The position numbers were made by a program, and so were the translations under genes. Positions 24,971 to 49,400 of a DNA stretch of 64,000 bases are shown one piece after another. The notes under the pieces are model-generated. The model was not told the origin of the DNA and ran no database searches. It saw only the letters and a program-made list of their open reading frames with translations. Within the stretch, counting starts at the first letter, position 1. Every line of letters starts with the position of its first letter. The stretch is from assembly GCF_041260155.1 (NCBI RefSeq), contig NC_091930.1, forward strand, positions 42,413,096 through 42,477,095. Direction: 5' to 3'. The stretch is from Ptychodera flava (lineage: Eukaryota; Hemichordata; Enteropneusta; Ptychoderidae).

Positions 24971-26011
24971 TCGCCAGTGAGTCAGAATGCTGTTGAAATC
25001 ACATCCATTGGTACAAATGTCAATTTTTCAGAGCGTTTGTCAACGGTATCAACCAGATGTGTCACGAGAGCGGTATACAAGAACTGGTCCTAGACTCGCT
25101 TTACTTGACAAGAGTCTGTGGAGGTCACATGTGGTACTGATTCAGTAGATTCTGACACAGATCAAAGATCTATTCTATTACAGTTTACTCTGCACCAAAG
25201 TAGAGAGAACTCAACGCCAAAGTGGTCCAAATCCTAGTACTGTACTCAAAAGGAGTAGCAGGTCTTTGAAGCAACTGAAATCAAAACCTTTGCTTAGGTT
25301 GAATTCAAGGAGAGGACAGTGAAGATTCTCCTCACCTTAAAGTATTCCGTGTTGTGGTCAGTGGGGTTGTTCTAAATATGAATGAATTACACGCTTCCAT
25401 TGTGAAAACAACAGTGAAAGCGACACAAGGGGGTCGTGAGCATGAAGAACCTGAACCAACAAAGAAGACAGAATGAACTAGTGATGAGATGGCCTTCGAA
25501 GCTGACTGATTGCAAGTTTTCCTGTCTGTTTTTTTTTTTAACAGGGTTTGATGTTCGTACTATTTCCTTTCTTTGGTGACATTTGATGTGTAGGGGGTAA
25601 GTCTGCATGTTGCAAAATGTCTATGTAGAAGGAGGCACTGTTTGACATATGCTACCTTCTCTGCAAATCAAACATAATATTTCATATTAACATTGTTACA
25701 ATGCGTGTGGTCTAACATAGCTACCGGTATTTTGTTAAATTACCAAAATTTCAGCTTTGGCCAACTGATTGTGAGATAATACATCCACGTGATGTGTTTT
25801 TCCTACTCTTGATGTGACGTTTGTGTCGAGATCAGTATAGCAAGTATATGCAGTGTCAGCAATTTGGTCATGAATACATGTATTCTTAACTATGCAAGAG
25901 ATCATTCATAATAGTTTTCAGCCGCTATCCATCAATTCAGTTTGGTACATACTGTTGGTTTTGGATATCCGTGCTGATTTGGTAACGTTTGCTTTCAAAC
26001 TCTCTCAGGAA
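24971..26011. other. Upstream region of gene A
   Basis: No recognisable coding sequence. The ATG of gene A at 26012 lies three bases after an acceptor-like tctctcag, so part of this stretch may be an intron following an untranslated exon. I could not identify a promoter or first exon. Confidence 0.4.
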
Positions 26012-37554
<11,543 letters not shown>

Positions 37555-39930
37555 TTTCTGAATGTTACACCGAAGTAGGTGTGAACGGGTCACCGCTGCC
37601 TCACCTTTAAACTGCCTTTGAGAGCAGGGATACCTGTCCCTTAAATTTGTATTGATATTGCTATACTTTCTGTCAGTTTGTATTCATTAGCGCTTAAGGC
37701 TACAGTATCTCGCTTCTCTTACATTGAGGGCGCAAATTGAAACAGGTGAGGTTACAAAAAAAAACTCGACACCACAAAGCTTCTCACACCAGTTCAACTT
37801 TTTGTGGTTTGCTAATTCAAAAGCACTACTGATCTAAAATAACCCTTTAAAATTACATGTACTGTAGTTAACGGAGGTGTACTCTTGAAAAATTATTTCA
37901 GTATCAAGTGAAATTTTGAGTAAGTGAAGACCCAGAAAAGGCTAACTGTGTGAAACCAATCACAGATGAGGGGCGTGTATAGTTTTGAGTACGCCATATC
38001 AAATTCAGTGAATTCTCGAAAATTAAATAGTTTTTTAGTTCACCTCACTTATGTACATTATTATGAGTATCAACCGATCTGTGCATTTTTCTTCTTCAAA
38101 GAATTACCTGTCTTTGACAATGTTACCGAGTTTTTTAAGATGTTATTTCGAAAGTATGCACTATTCAAAACTATTGTACGTTGTTCTTCTATATTTTTTT
38201 CTCACAAAATATGTTGAAAATTTGCATTAATAGTCAGCTATAATATATTGTCAATTTTATTCAATAGTTTTAGTAAAACGGGATTTTATCTCCCTGCCAT
38301 TTACAAAGACGTAAAGTAGTTAAGTCTAGAATTGTACAAGACTTTTGCGAGTAAATGCCTCGTACGTTGAGCTTGTGGTATTGTATTGTTAAATAAGAGG
38401 TTAGCAAAAAATTACATTCAGTGGTCTACATCCTGGCAATTGAAAATGTAAGGATGTATGAAGCACCGAGGTTCTTATTTGTGTAACAGTAACTAATATT
38501 TCTAATAACATTCCTTGTTAAATACTTCAAACTAAGAGTTTATCAAAATATACAACTAATCACGAGGTTTATGAAGCTACCTAGCGTTTTAACCTGCTTA
38601 TATACTAAATAAACTAAACATGCACACCTTACCATGAAACTAAGTAGTCTTGATAAATTAGTGTACTTTCGAATCATACACTGCTTTTTATCGAAACAGA
38701 TTTGTCAATTTATTAATTACAAATATTTTCAATTTATTGGTCTCTTGTCATATGAGACATGCAAGATACACAGTGAAAGACTTGACTCACATTTAAGATG
38801 GTTAGATTTTGATGACTAAAAGTTTTGCATATTTTAGTTTTACGTGGTTTGTACTATGAAAACAGACATACTTTTCATTCTCGAGAAACAGTAGCATTCC
38901 AATCTCTAAAGGTGACGTTTTGCACTGCTTACAGCCAATACTGAAATGTTTGTATAAAATCGTAATCGCAGGATGTGAGTCACGTTATATTTATCAAGAC
39001 TGTGTTTTCTTAAAGACATGTATAATACATATTTTTACAATTGCTGCACAGAAAAATAAGTTACATGTGGTTTTTATCTATAATTCGAGGCCTTCAAGAC
39101 GTTAACATTTTTGCCATGTAATTGTATGTATCTTTTTATGAATTCCTTACTTGAATAGAAATGGTGTTAACATGTCATGTACATCGTATAAAGTTGAGAA
39201 TACGATGGGTAGATTATTATGTTCATAGACACTTATTATTAAAGGGACATTAGTTGTAACTTGTGGCAAGTTTTTCAGTACTCTGCTTCAGTATATCAAC
39301 TACAGTGTCTGACCCTAATCTGTTTGTCATGCTGAAATATCAAGTATTCTTTTTGTCAACACAGCTTTATGTGTAAAGTAATCATTGTTTATTGTTTACA
39401 GATAAATTTTAGTCCGGACTTGAATACAATTGTTAATAATAACAATGGAAATTAAAATCATATAGGTTGTGTTGATATGCTAAATACTTGGCATTAAATT
39501 ACAGTTTAAGGATTCAGTGCAGAAAGTGTAGGGAAACCACGATACAAAAGTTCTTAAAATAGCCAATAGATACAGCCTATGGACCTTTAATGGACATTGA
39601 TAATCATCAGTTTGACATGTAAGCAAGAATCACTAAAGACATCTATATAGAACGAACAGTGAGTGACCTTATCACCAGACCTTTGATATGGTAACAATTG
39701 CTGTTTTTGTATTTGTCAAATCATTTTCATTTGAGTAATCTGACGTAAAAGTTGTATTATGACTATTCTCCTAGCCCTCTCAGGTCGATTGTCGTGTTTC
39801 TTCATTTCAATAAAAATCATGAATGGATCAGTTTGTCGATCCTCTTCTTTGTATGAATTATCTTGCTTACTTACCGAGCTATGCAACCTGCTGTGTTTGT
39901 TTGCCGCGCGTTCTGGCTTTTAGTGGCTCT
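37555..39930. other. Gene A 3' region, no further gene
   Basis: AT-rich sequence with several AATAAA hexamers (for example near 38606 and 39811) but no clear choice of polyadenylation site. Small frames of 60-83 codons lack support. Confidence 0.45.
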
Positions 39931-39931
39931 C

Positions 39932-40047
39932 GGTAACATAAACTGAAATATCCGTCGCTAGAGGGCGCTCTCTACGCTCCCCTCTTAAGAGGAGGGAAGC
40001 TTGGGAGGCGTCTTCGAGCGACGGACCTTTCAGTCTGTCGGTAACCA
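39932..40047. mobile_element. Fold-back MITE, about 116 bp
   Basis: The whole segment is an imperfect hairpin centred on cctcttaagagg. The arms read aactgaaatatccgtcgct and, on the other strand, gactgaaaggtccgtcgct, then gagggcgctctc-type sequence. The same arm sequence forms the ends of 57030-57745, so these belong to one family. Confidence 0.65.
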
Positions 40048-41605
40048 CACTATCAACATACATGTAATACGACTTGAATAACAAGACTACAGACTTTACG
40101 GATGCTCGTTTCTGCAAATTTGTTATTTTTTCTTGCCCGTCTGATTGAAGATTTTTAATTGTGATTTTTATAATTTTGCCTTTATCACCAACCCTAGCTA
40201 CAGAGTCACCCAGAAAATATTCTAGCCAAAACCCTTTGAAAATATTGCTTCAAAAACAAAACTTACGTATATCCCTTTTTGGGTAAAAAATTAAGCTGTT
40301 CCTCTTAACTACATGCTAAGTACGCCAGCGTGTATTTTTTGATTTCAGTTATACACATACCCCTTCTTGACCATGCCCTAGCAAGATTCAGTTCTGCCAA
40401 GTTCCGTTATTCAGGCGATCAAGATCGGAGCTGCTATACTCTTTTAAAAACATGGCGTACCTCTATTGCCAATACCGCATATCATTTAAACGTTGACCCT
40501 GACTATTTGAACTCAAATTTTATTAAGATAAAGTATTATTTTTCATAGTCATCGTAATTGAAACTGCTTAAAACATAGCTATGGGCAGTTCACATAAAAC
40601 AACCGAGCTGACATCAACTTATTATACGTTCAAGAAGTAATTTGTCAAAGCAACAGTGAATTAATCAGATCGAAGGTTAGATTTTTGAATGGTTACAGAG
40701 GCAGACGCTTTGTTAAATTTTACAAGTCGCGCAAAGTACACCCTCAGCGGTTAAAAAGCATTCGTCATTTGTCTTTATAATCCGTCGAGTGTTCACGATT
40801 ATTGTTGATATTGTCATGGAAACTCGCGCTAAGTATGAGAAGGCCTTCACTGATAACGAAATTTAATTTTTTTCTAAATTTTGTATGACATGTAGAAAGT
40901 CATGTGTCACCAAACACGCCTTTTTGAGTTATTAGTAGGCTTTGAACAGCTCTTCCTATGTCATTAAAGCAATCTGAACCTCACGGCTTCCCTTGTCAGA
41001 AAGTAAAAACGCGTCGGAGTAATAAATCAATGCTATCTTTTGTGTAGGATGAATGTGATGTAACAATATCAATATATACGTATATAGACCAGACAAGGCA
41101 CAAGGACAGATATATTATAATAACGAACACAACGTCACAAGATGATTGTCGTCACGAATTGTTTTTTTTTTCAAATTTATAATTAAGATTAAGTGATCTT
41201 CACGAAGTTCTTGCTGACAATACAACAATAAACTTTAATAAGTGAGTGCATCACCCGGAGTTATTAAGCATAATTCGATAATAATACATATAAAACAGAA
41301 AGTTGTCGAAATCTGCACTTTAAGCAGTAACCTCCATTCTACAGTCTCGTGAAATATGCTGTTAAAGAGCAACGTCCTATTTGAATGGTTAGAAATGCGA
41401 AACAGATCACGCATTCCAGATATTCTAATGTCTATTGAATCTGAGTTTGGTGAAGAAATTACCCTTAATGAGAAACGAATTCGTTAAAATTCCAAAATAA
41501 CATATCAACCGTGAACGTAGAACTCTTAAAAGGAAGAAAAAGCTGATAACAATCGATACTGACATAAAATAGACAGTTTCTTTGCGTATCGACGGCAGAC
41601 TTAAT
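40048..41605. other. Unassigned sequence (1.6 kb)
   Basis: No domain, RNA gene or repeat recognised. Frames of 60-72 codons only. Confidence 0.4.
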
Positions 41606-42014
41606 ACAACCATTTTCAGAATAAGACAGAGAAGCTACTGCAGTGAACTGCAATAAAACTACTTACACCAATTAGTTTCAGCTGTAGCCGTGGCCACTTT
41701 GGTGTTGAACAAGGCTACTTGATACAGACAAAAAGTCTGTTTGTACAAAGGCAAAACTAGCTCTGTCCTGGGCTGGGCTTGTAAAGAAGTTTACGATTGG
41801 CACCCTGTGTTCAAGATTAAGACACAATGTAACATTACCATGCACTGGTCCATGTACAAATCTTGTTTATTTCAACTTCCCCAGACAAACTCTCTGCATG
41901 GGACATACAATGTTGTCGACTTTACCAGCTGGCTACAGCTGAAACTAATTAGTGTGAGCAGTTTTATTACAGTTCACTGCAGTGGCTTCGCTGTCTAATA
42001 CTGAAAATGGTTGT
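41606..42014. repeat. 84 bp inverted repeat with a 241 bp spacer
   Basis: 41606-41689 and 41931-42014 are near-perfect inverse copies (about 8 mismatches), from acaaccattttcag to ttagtttcagctgtagcc. The spacer contains a Cys/Trp-containing frame (41741-41998) that runs into the right arm. No target duplication was identified. It may be a fold-back element. Confidence 0.8.
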
Positions 42015-43309
42015 AAATGTGAAAGTGGACACGTTCTGTTCTTTCAAATTTACCAAAAATAAGTATTAGTCAGGTACGTTATAATATGACATCGTCATCA
42101 AGAAGATATAGCTCCGAAATATCTGATATAATGAAATCATGCTATTTGTTGTGCTTTCAGTACTTTGACAATACCTTAGCGCATTCTGAAGTCATGAGCA
42201 ATGCTGTTAATAGAAAATTGCGTTTGTCTCGATACAAAACAAGCCACAAAAATATATTGGTGAAAAAACCTTGCGTATATAATACAACAGGAAAATAGAA
42301 TGCTAAGTTCGATAACATCTCTAAGAGCTCATCACATCAATAATAGTAGTAACTCGGAGGAGGAAAACATAGAAGAAGGCTGTCTTCAGAGTATAGCCCA
42401 CAAAAATACATGAAGTCAAAAATTACTATATTTTGAAATAAAATACTGTTCTTGAAATATAGAGCAATTGCATTTGATTTTGATTGATTTTGATAAATCT
42501 GCATGCATAATATCTCTTCACCAATGAACATAAACAGCCAGCTATGGCTGTGCAACACAGTTTTTGCGTAAATTCAAACTTGAAGTTGAAATGAAACCCC
42601 AAAGTCTACAATCCAATAAAATGTCTTACTGTACGCTATAGTCACAGTATGTAATGAATCGCGATAAAATGTCAAACTCTAAGAAACACGGTTCATTACA
42701 AATACTAACATTTTACGTGTACTCTTGCCCTGCAACCGATATTTCTCCAACCTTACCAGCCTGTAGGCAGAAATTGGAATAGCGCCACCTATCAATTTAC
42801 GTGCGTAAAATTTTACAGTGATGTGAACTGGTTGGTTGTACATCTAAAAAAAAACCGCAAGTCTTCAAGAATTCAATTATTTACAAACGTCATGAAAAAG
42901 AAGATTTTCCGAATCTGTGTTAGTAAATCAAGACTTTCACAAAATTTGCTTAGATTTGAATAGTGACATTTTGTCTGGACTATTTTTTCTTTTCGGTAGA
43001 AGCAATCTAATGAGTAAAGCGTTCGCCTGCAGTCAAAACATAACACAGCTGAAAGGTTGCCAGCTGAGGTCGTCTGTGGATTTTCTCCTGGAATTTTTAA
43101 TTTTACAATGTTACAAGGAATCGGAAGGAGTATTTTTTGACTAGGATGAATAGCACAAGGTACACATTGTTCAGGATAGATCGATGAGTTTCTTTCTTGA
43201 AATAGAAACAAATATGAGAAGATTTCACAGTGATGCTTTGATGAATGTTTACACTGAACACAACTGCATTGCAATGCTGTGAAAAAATACAAAAATTTCA
43301 ACCGGTTAC
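42015..43309. other. Unassigned sequence
   Basis: Contains a 142-codon minus-strand frame (42873-43301), Cys-rich, without a recognised domain. Its start lies beside the tandem array. I do not call it a gene. Confidence 0.35.
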
Positions 43310-44015
43310 TTTGATTTCCTCTTTATAAACTTAGCTACACCAAGACGTAAAATTCTAACCCTAACATGGCCAGGAAAATATGAACACCCCCCCGAAAAAA
43401 AAAGAAATTATTTGTATTCTCTGTGTCAAAACAATTGCATCAAAACGACTCAGGTTACAATTTGATCACATTTTACAAAAAAGTTGACTCTGAAAACAAA
43501 TACAAAATTTCGAGCAATGGTTTTAATTCTATCATATTGAATTTCCTTACATCAAGACGAGAGAAATTCTAGCGCCAACATAGGCAGGGAATTTCAAATA
43601 TGTCACAGAAAATGGAAATTATTGGATCTTTTCAGGTAAAAAAACAGCTCCAAAAGAAACTACAATACCATTTCTTAATAGTTTCAAAAATCTTTACTCT
43701 GAAAATAATGCAAAATTTTAAGCAGTGACTTTAATTTTCACAGCATTGGGTTCCGTACAGCGGGATGAGAAATTCTAACCACAACTGTCACCCGTGACCT
43801 GAAGAAATAATAACAGCTTCTGAGAAAACTGAAATTATCGGCGTTGTTAAGATCAAATAATGACATTAAAACAAATGGATTACAATTTCTTCACATTTTA
43901 CAGAAAATATTACTCAATAATTTAAAATTTCATCTAAGAGCTTCAGTTCAACTTTGAGTCATTTCAGTTCTAACTCAAACATGTCTGGCAAAAAGTGAAA
44001 TTTCAAGAGAAAGAT
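43310..44015 (+). repeat. Tandem array, about 205 bp unit, about 3.5 copies
   Basis: Landmark attctaacc..aacat.g.cagg recurs near 43353, 43567, 43771 and 43968 (spacings about 214, 204 and 197). A second landmark, tacaattt..tcacattttaca, recurs in phase. The units are diverged. The array lies directly downstream of the minus-strand NHL exon. Confidence 0.75.
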
Positions 44016-44104
44016 GAGGGAAATTGTGTAAGTTTTGGTGCTGATCTGTAGATTGTACAGTTGCATTTGCTGCAATATTTGTATTCACTGCCTTCTCAGA
44101 TTTC

Positions 44105-44824
44105 TTACTTGTAAATGACCTTGACAGTGACATCAGTGTGATCTGAATAAACTATTCTACCTTCTGTAAATACGGTAATGCAGCAAGGGTCTACATCTTC
44201 AGTTAAAAGTTCGTGATATCCACTCAATCTATCAAATTTCACTATATTCCTATCATAAATATTGTCTAAATTGTCAACTCTAAGTCCAAATTGTTGCATG
44301 AAGTGATCATTTCCAAGTTTATTCAATATTTTAAGATTATTGTCCAAAACGAAGATACAATTTCCCCCCTGACATGACACTATCAGTTGATATTTACTTT
44401 TTATGGTTAGAGACCAGGTCTGAGTACTTTGTTGACTTAAGATAATGTTCCCATCTCCATTACATTTGAGTACACAGTCTGCAAGGTTGTCTGCTATGAG
44501 AACATTTTTGTTTTTATCAACAAATACACAAGTGGGGTGTTTCAGTTTACCCATTGCTATTACGGCAAATACAATGCATTTGCTGGCGTCATTTGCTGTG
44601 TAATAGTCACCATTGTCTGCCATTTTTATGTCTTTTGGTCTGAAACTTTGAGGTAAGCCATGAACTGTGACAGATGTTAGAATCTGTGCAGTGTATACCC
44701 TTACTGTCTTCACACTGCCAGGCTGGTCAACAAGTCCATAGTCACAGACAACTACATGTCCATTCAGGTTTATTGTCAATGCCAATGGGTTAAAGACTTC
44801 TCCTGATGATTCATTGCCACAAGC
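44105..44824 (-). CDS. Orphan NHL-repeat exon, C-terminal propeller
   Basis: Open from an acceptor-like site near 44825 (ttatttaaag) through ATG 44785 to TAA at 44105, about 238 codons. Blade-like turns include VVVCDYG with KTVRVYTA, CIVFAVIA, VLIADNLADCVLKC and CIFVLDNNLKILNK. The ends match TRIM-type NHL propellers, and it is more diverged than the one in gene A. No RING, B-box or coiled coil was found upstream within the window, so it is a last exon of a gene whose 5' exons I cannot see, or a retained fragment. Confidence 0.55.
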   Translation of the reverse strand, partial: ACGNESSGEVFNPLALTINLNGHVVVCDYGLVDQPGSVKTVRVYTAQILTSVTVHGLPQSFRPKDIKMADNGDYYTANDASKCIVFAVIAMGKLKHPTCVFVDKNKNVLIADNLADCVLKCNGDGNIILSQQSTQTWSLTIKSKYQLIVSCQGGNCIFVLDNNLKILNKLGNDHFMQQFGLRVDNLDNIYDRNIVKFDRLSGYHELLTEDVDPCCITVFTEGRIVYSDHTDVTVKVIYK

Positions 44825-44829
44825 TCTTT

Positions 44830-46429
44830 AAATAAAGGCCATTATCATGTTGGTCAGTGGTTTACCTGTAGGTGTAACAATTTGGCAAGTATTCTGTTCT
44901 TTATATCTAAAAATTAGTGAGACACGACAATGAAATAACTGTTTTCAAGATGAAAGTAAATGTGATTCGCCCTTATGGTTACAGTGGTATCTTAAGTTTA
45001 TGTTATGATAAAGCGTCCGCTGTTGAGTTCAAAGAACATAACCTTGACCTTTGAATTTCCAGTGAAATTCACAGTGTTTTTAGAATTTTCTCTGCAGTGG
45101 GGGTTGTCTGCTCATACTGATCGGTCGTTCAGCTTTCCTCGCATCTTGTCATGTGCATATGTGCCATCTCATCAATTTGAATATCTTCATGGCTGCGTAT
45201 ACCCTTTGTATACAGACTACCTCCCTTGACAATCAGAACAATTACACTTTCGACATAAGTCGCATTCAGATGTTAATTCAGATATCGATGTTCGTTTTTA
45301 CTACGTTTAGTATCAGAAACTCTTAACAAATGTATGCAGTTATATTTTTGGCGTAAAAATGTGCGTAAGAAGCGTGCGCCTCAACCTACAATCCGTTTAT
45401 CAGCAGTTTGCCCTGTGTTACGATCTCAGTGCACACTTCTACCGATTTCTTTGTGGAAAAACAAACATCAGAACTTGGTCAATCATAGGTTCTATTCAAG
45501 AAATACTCTAGAAATTATGTCACGATATCTTGTTTCGTGTTTCGTGTACATACCTGTTACAAGGGGATTTACGCGTTTCTTCTTTGGTTTGTAGACCCTA
45601 TTGTGGGTATAACAGTTCCCTGATTATCAGCAGTAATTCACATCGGTTTCAAGTGTGACTTCGGTCAGATAAATGTATTAAACAATTACTGAATTGCAAG
45701 TCACATCGAGTAAACGAGTGACCCTGCCCTCACTGACCAGTATGACATGTAGTAGAGTCATAAGTTTGCCGTTAATGTTGCTGAAAGGTAGCTCGATCGA
45801 ACTGAGACTGCCGCCAGTGGGTTCTACTAATATGTAGGACGGTATCTAATGCCGAGTAATAACTGGATCAACACAGCAACATCTTATACAAAACTAAAGT
45901 ACAAACAGTATGAGCACCTTGGATGCGTTTTTTATTAAACTACATTGTAATATCTGAAAGGCTCATTTTCTAGTACTCCTTAGCCATCGTCGATCACGTT
46001 ACTACATAAAATCTTGTCTTCAACGTTGGTAAATTTCACAACAACATGTCGAGACAGGTTTTGCAATGTCGTGATTTCCATTCGTGCCTTCGGCTTCTAG
46101 GCTGCCTGGTGACCGAATTGTAACGTATTAATAGGATAGGAACTAAATGAAGTTGCAGTGGGTAAGAGAAGCATATTTGTTGATGGTGTGGCAGCTATAT
46201 GTCTGCAGCGGGTTCAACCTGTGATAACGCACGTCACACCATGACCCCACGTTGACCCATTTCAGAACAATAGCCGATGCCTTCACAGTGACGCTGCGAA
46301 TTCATAACCAGACGGTTAAGCAGCTTTTAAGTATGCAAACTGAGTGTTGGCAAATATGGAAAATATGGAAAATATGGAAATATGCGCGACGTAAGCCATT
46401 TACAATAGCGCTTAAATTAGCCTCTCACT
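44830..46429. other. Upstream of the orphan NHL exon, no exons identified
   Basis: Frames at 45005-45229 and 45334-45594 have no domains. A small aaaatatgg triplication lies at 46350-46382. I see no RING or B-box cysteine pattern on the minus strand. Confidence 0.4.
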
Positions 46430-49400
46430 GAGCCTGTAGGAGACGAAGACACAAAGACAAATACAAACACATATTATTAAATAGTTGTTGTATGAAACAT
46501 AATATCAAAAACATTTTTTAGTATAAAATCTTTAATTTTACACATCTTTTATTTCGCGAATGTAAATATAGGAATATAAGTAAGGAATGACCCTTTACAT
46601 TGAAGTTAACCAATACAAATCGAGGTCATTGAAGAACATAACTCCAGTCTATTGGTATACATACATAGAAGCGAATTCCCTGAATACATATTCATTAATA
46701 CATAGTACACATTAATATGGAACAAAGACAAGTGAAATGAAAGTTGATGTTCATCTTCCTTTTTGAATAGGAATTGCTATAACAATTTTTTATACCACAA
46801 GACTTCACCATTTGTATATAATATATGATAAAATATAAGATGGTACTTATGAAAAGCCTTTGTAAAACTGTCACGGGTAGTCAAAATTGAAACACTAACC
46901 GGACGAGATAATCCCCACACAATGCTATTTTGGCCTTTTCATTAACAATTAAGGCCCTATGCAATCATGACAACTTTTCAACATACAGATTTATACGCGC
47001 TGGTTATGGCCGATTTGGCGCAAATATAGGGCATGGCTTTTACATCAGGTTGACAACCCCTACACGTGAGCAGTGATTTCAGATTACTGTTTGTAAGACA
47101 GTTACGACACGGTCCCTCTATCATGACTAGCGCGCGTGTAGAAGCCAGAGTAGTAGCTGAGGTCCTTCTTTTATTGTGCCTGCAGTCTTTGGTCCTGGCA
47201 AATTTGCAACACTTAAGTCTGTATCCCGACAAGATACTGTAACAGTCATCTATAAGTGAAACTATTTTCTTAACTGCACCCTTTGTCCAGAAGTTGGGCT
47301 GTTTTGTGTCTATGTTTACAACTATTGTCTTACAAATTCTGACCTAGTGTTATTTGATTATGGATTGGTATGATTGCGATTATTTTACAGTCACCCTGGG
47401 CCTCAACTTTTGCGCCCACTTAAAAAGTCTAATGTGTCAGGTTTCCTTTGTTTCGCTAAACTACTAATGAGACTTTTGATTACAATGTTGCTTTCCAAGT
47501 CACCTACCCAACCGTTTCAATGGGGTGGTCAAGATGGCCAGAACAGCCAATTTTGACCAACCAAGTTGAGGAACCTGAGGAAAGGTGCTAATTGCGCGAG
47601 ATAGATATATTGACGAGATAAACATTGAGAACAGTATGATTAAGAGAGATGAGACTGGTCCAACCTGTTCTGTTTCTGTATGAGGAAAAGTTGAAATGAT
47701 GTATCACATCCATTATCACATGGACTCCCACATGCCACATTGTCATTTCAACAAATACACTGACGACCACATCTCGTTCCTAAATTATTATATGGCAATG
47801 GATCGCAATGTAAACAATATCTATTTCAAATAGGTATTTGGTTATAATATCGTACTCCATGAACACTAATATTTAACATATTGAAATCATTGGAAACTAA
47901 TTAAAAAACATACTGCAAACAAATATATATGTACAAACAAATAGTACTGTTACAGCTAGTTTCATATTGTAATAGGAAATTATCGAATGTAGATCCGTAT
48001 ATTAAGTAAAGACCGAATACAAACATGTTTTATTCTTTCATACTTTAACACCTAAAATTAACTTTGCTGTATTTATAATCTGCTTTGGTATGGAAGACTA
48101 AATGTACGGCTGATATCACATGTGCATAACAACAAAAATATAATTTGTAATTTTCACGTAGGTAAATTCTGCTCGTTTTTTTTTTTCGCGTTATTAAACC
48201 ATTAGCTACTAGCGTAGTAAATGTATTATTTTGGTGTGTCATTAATAAATTTTGTTCATAATGTTTAGAATTGATAATATTATCGGCAAAAAGGAAAGAC
48301 CAGGAAACTTATCTGGGTGTAAGCCATTTGACAAAAATAAAAATATGCTCCTTAATTGTGCACTGGTGTACTGTTAGGTCCTTAAAATCAGTCTGTCACT
48401 CAGCCTTCCAAAGACAACAATGCCAAATACAAAGGCAATAGTGCCAAATTCAAACACATAGTACAATTTAACTCGGTTGTTGCAATAAGTGAAATATAAT
48501 GAAACATCGTTCGTCAAATCTTCAAGTCACTGTGTATATTGACGAATAGGGTCAGGAGTGCAAGTACAGCACTATTGAAAAGTGATTACCCTAAGAATTA
48601 GATGTTACCAATGTGTAAAATACAGATAAAGAGGTCATTGAAGAACTTAACTCAAGTCTATTGGTATATATGCACACATGTAAATTCCCAGAATACAATA
48701 TTAATTAATACATAGTAGTAATTTGTTTGAAACAAAGAGAAGTAAAATTAACGTTGACTTCACCTCTGTTTTCGAATATTAATTGCTATAATATTTGTAA
48801 CACCTCAAAACTTCACCATATTATATGATAAAATATGAGATGGCGTTCATGAAAGCCATTTCAGAGCTTCCATAGGTAGTCAAAATCGACACACTAGACG
48901 AACAGAAATAAAATCAAACCATCTTCTTTTGGCCTTTGCGATTTACAATTAAGGCCCTGTGTAGTGCATCATGTCAATTATCACATGGACTCCGCATGTC
49001 ATACTGGCAATTCAACAAATACACTGACAACCAATTCTCATTCCTAAATTAGTAAATGGCAATGGATTGCAAGATACACAATTGCATATCTTTTTCAAAC
49101 AGGTACTTGGTTATAATATCATAATGCTTTAACATTAATAGCTACACTATGGAAATCCTTAGGAAAAAAATAAACAAAAAATAAACAAAAAAACCCCCAA
49201 AAAAACAAAAAAACAGTCCAGCTGTTTTCTGTTTTCAAATTGTAATAGGTTATAGTCAAATGTAAATTATCAGAAGTAAATACAAACACAAACAGGTTTT
49301 ATTCTTACAAATTTTAAGAAGTAATACACCTAAATTTTTGTTTTGTTGTATCTGTCATCTGCTTTGCTCTAAAATGCTAAATGTACGGCTGTTATCAAGG

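Noticed and set aside
42873-43301. 142-codon Cys-containing minus-strand frame
   Set aside because: No recognisable cysteine pattern, starts at the edge of a tandem array, no upstream exon. Kept only as a mention.
46978-47232. RING or B-box belonging to the orphan NHL exon at 44.1 kb
   Set aside because: The cysteine spacing does not match RING or B-box, and the segment sits in a repeat-unit-specific insertion.
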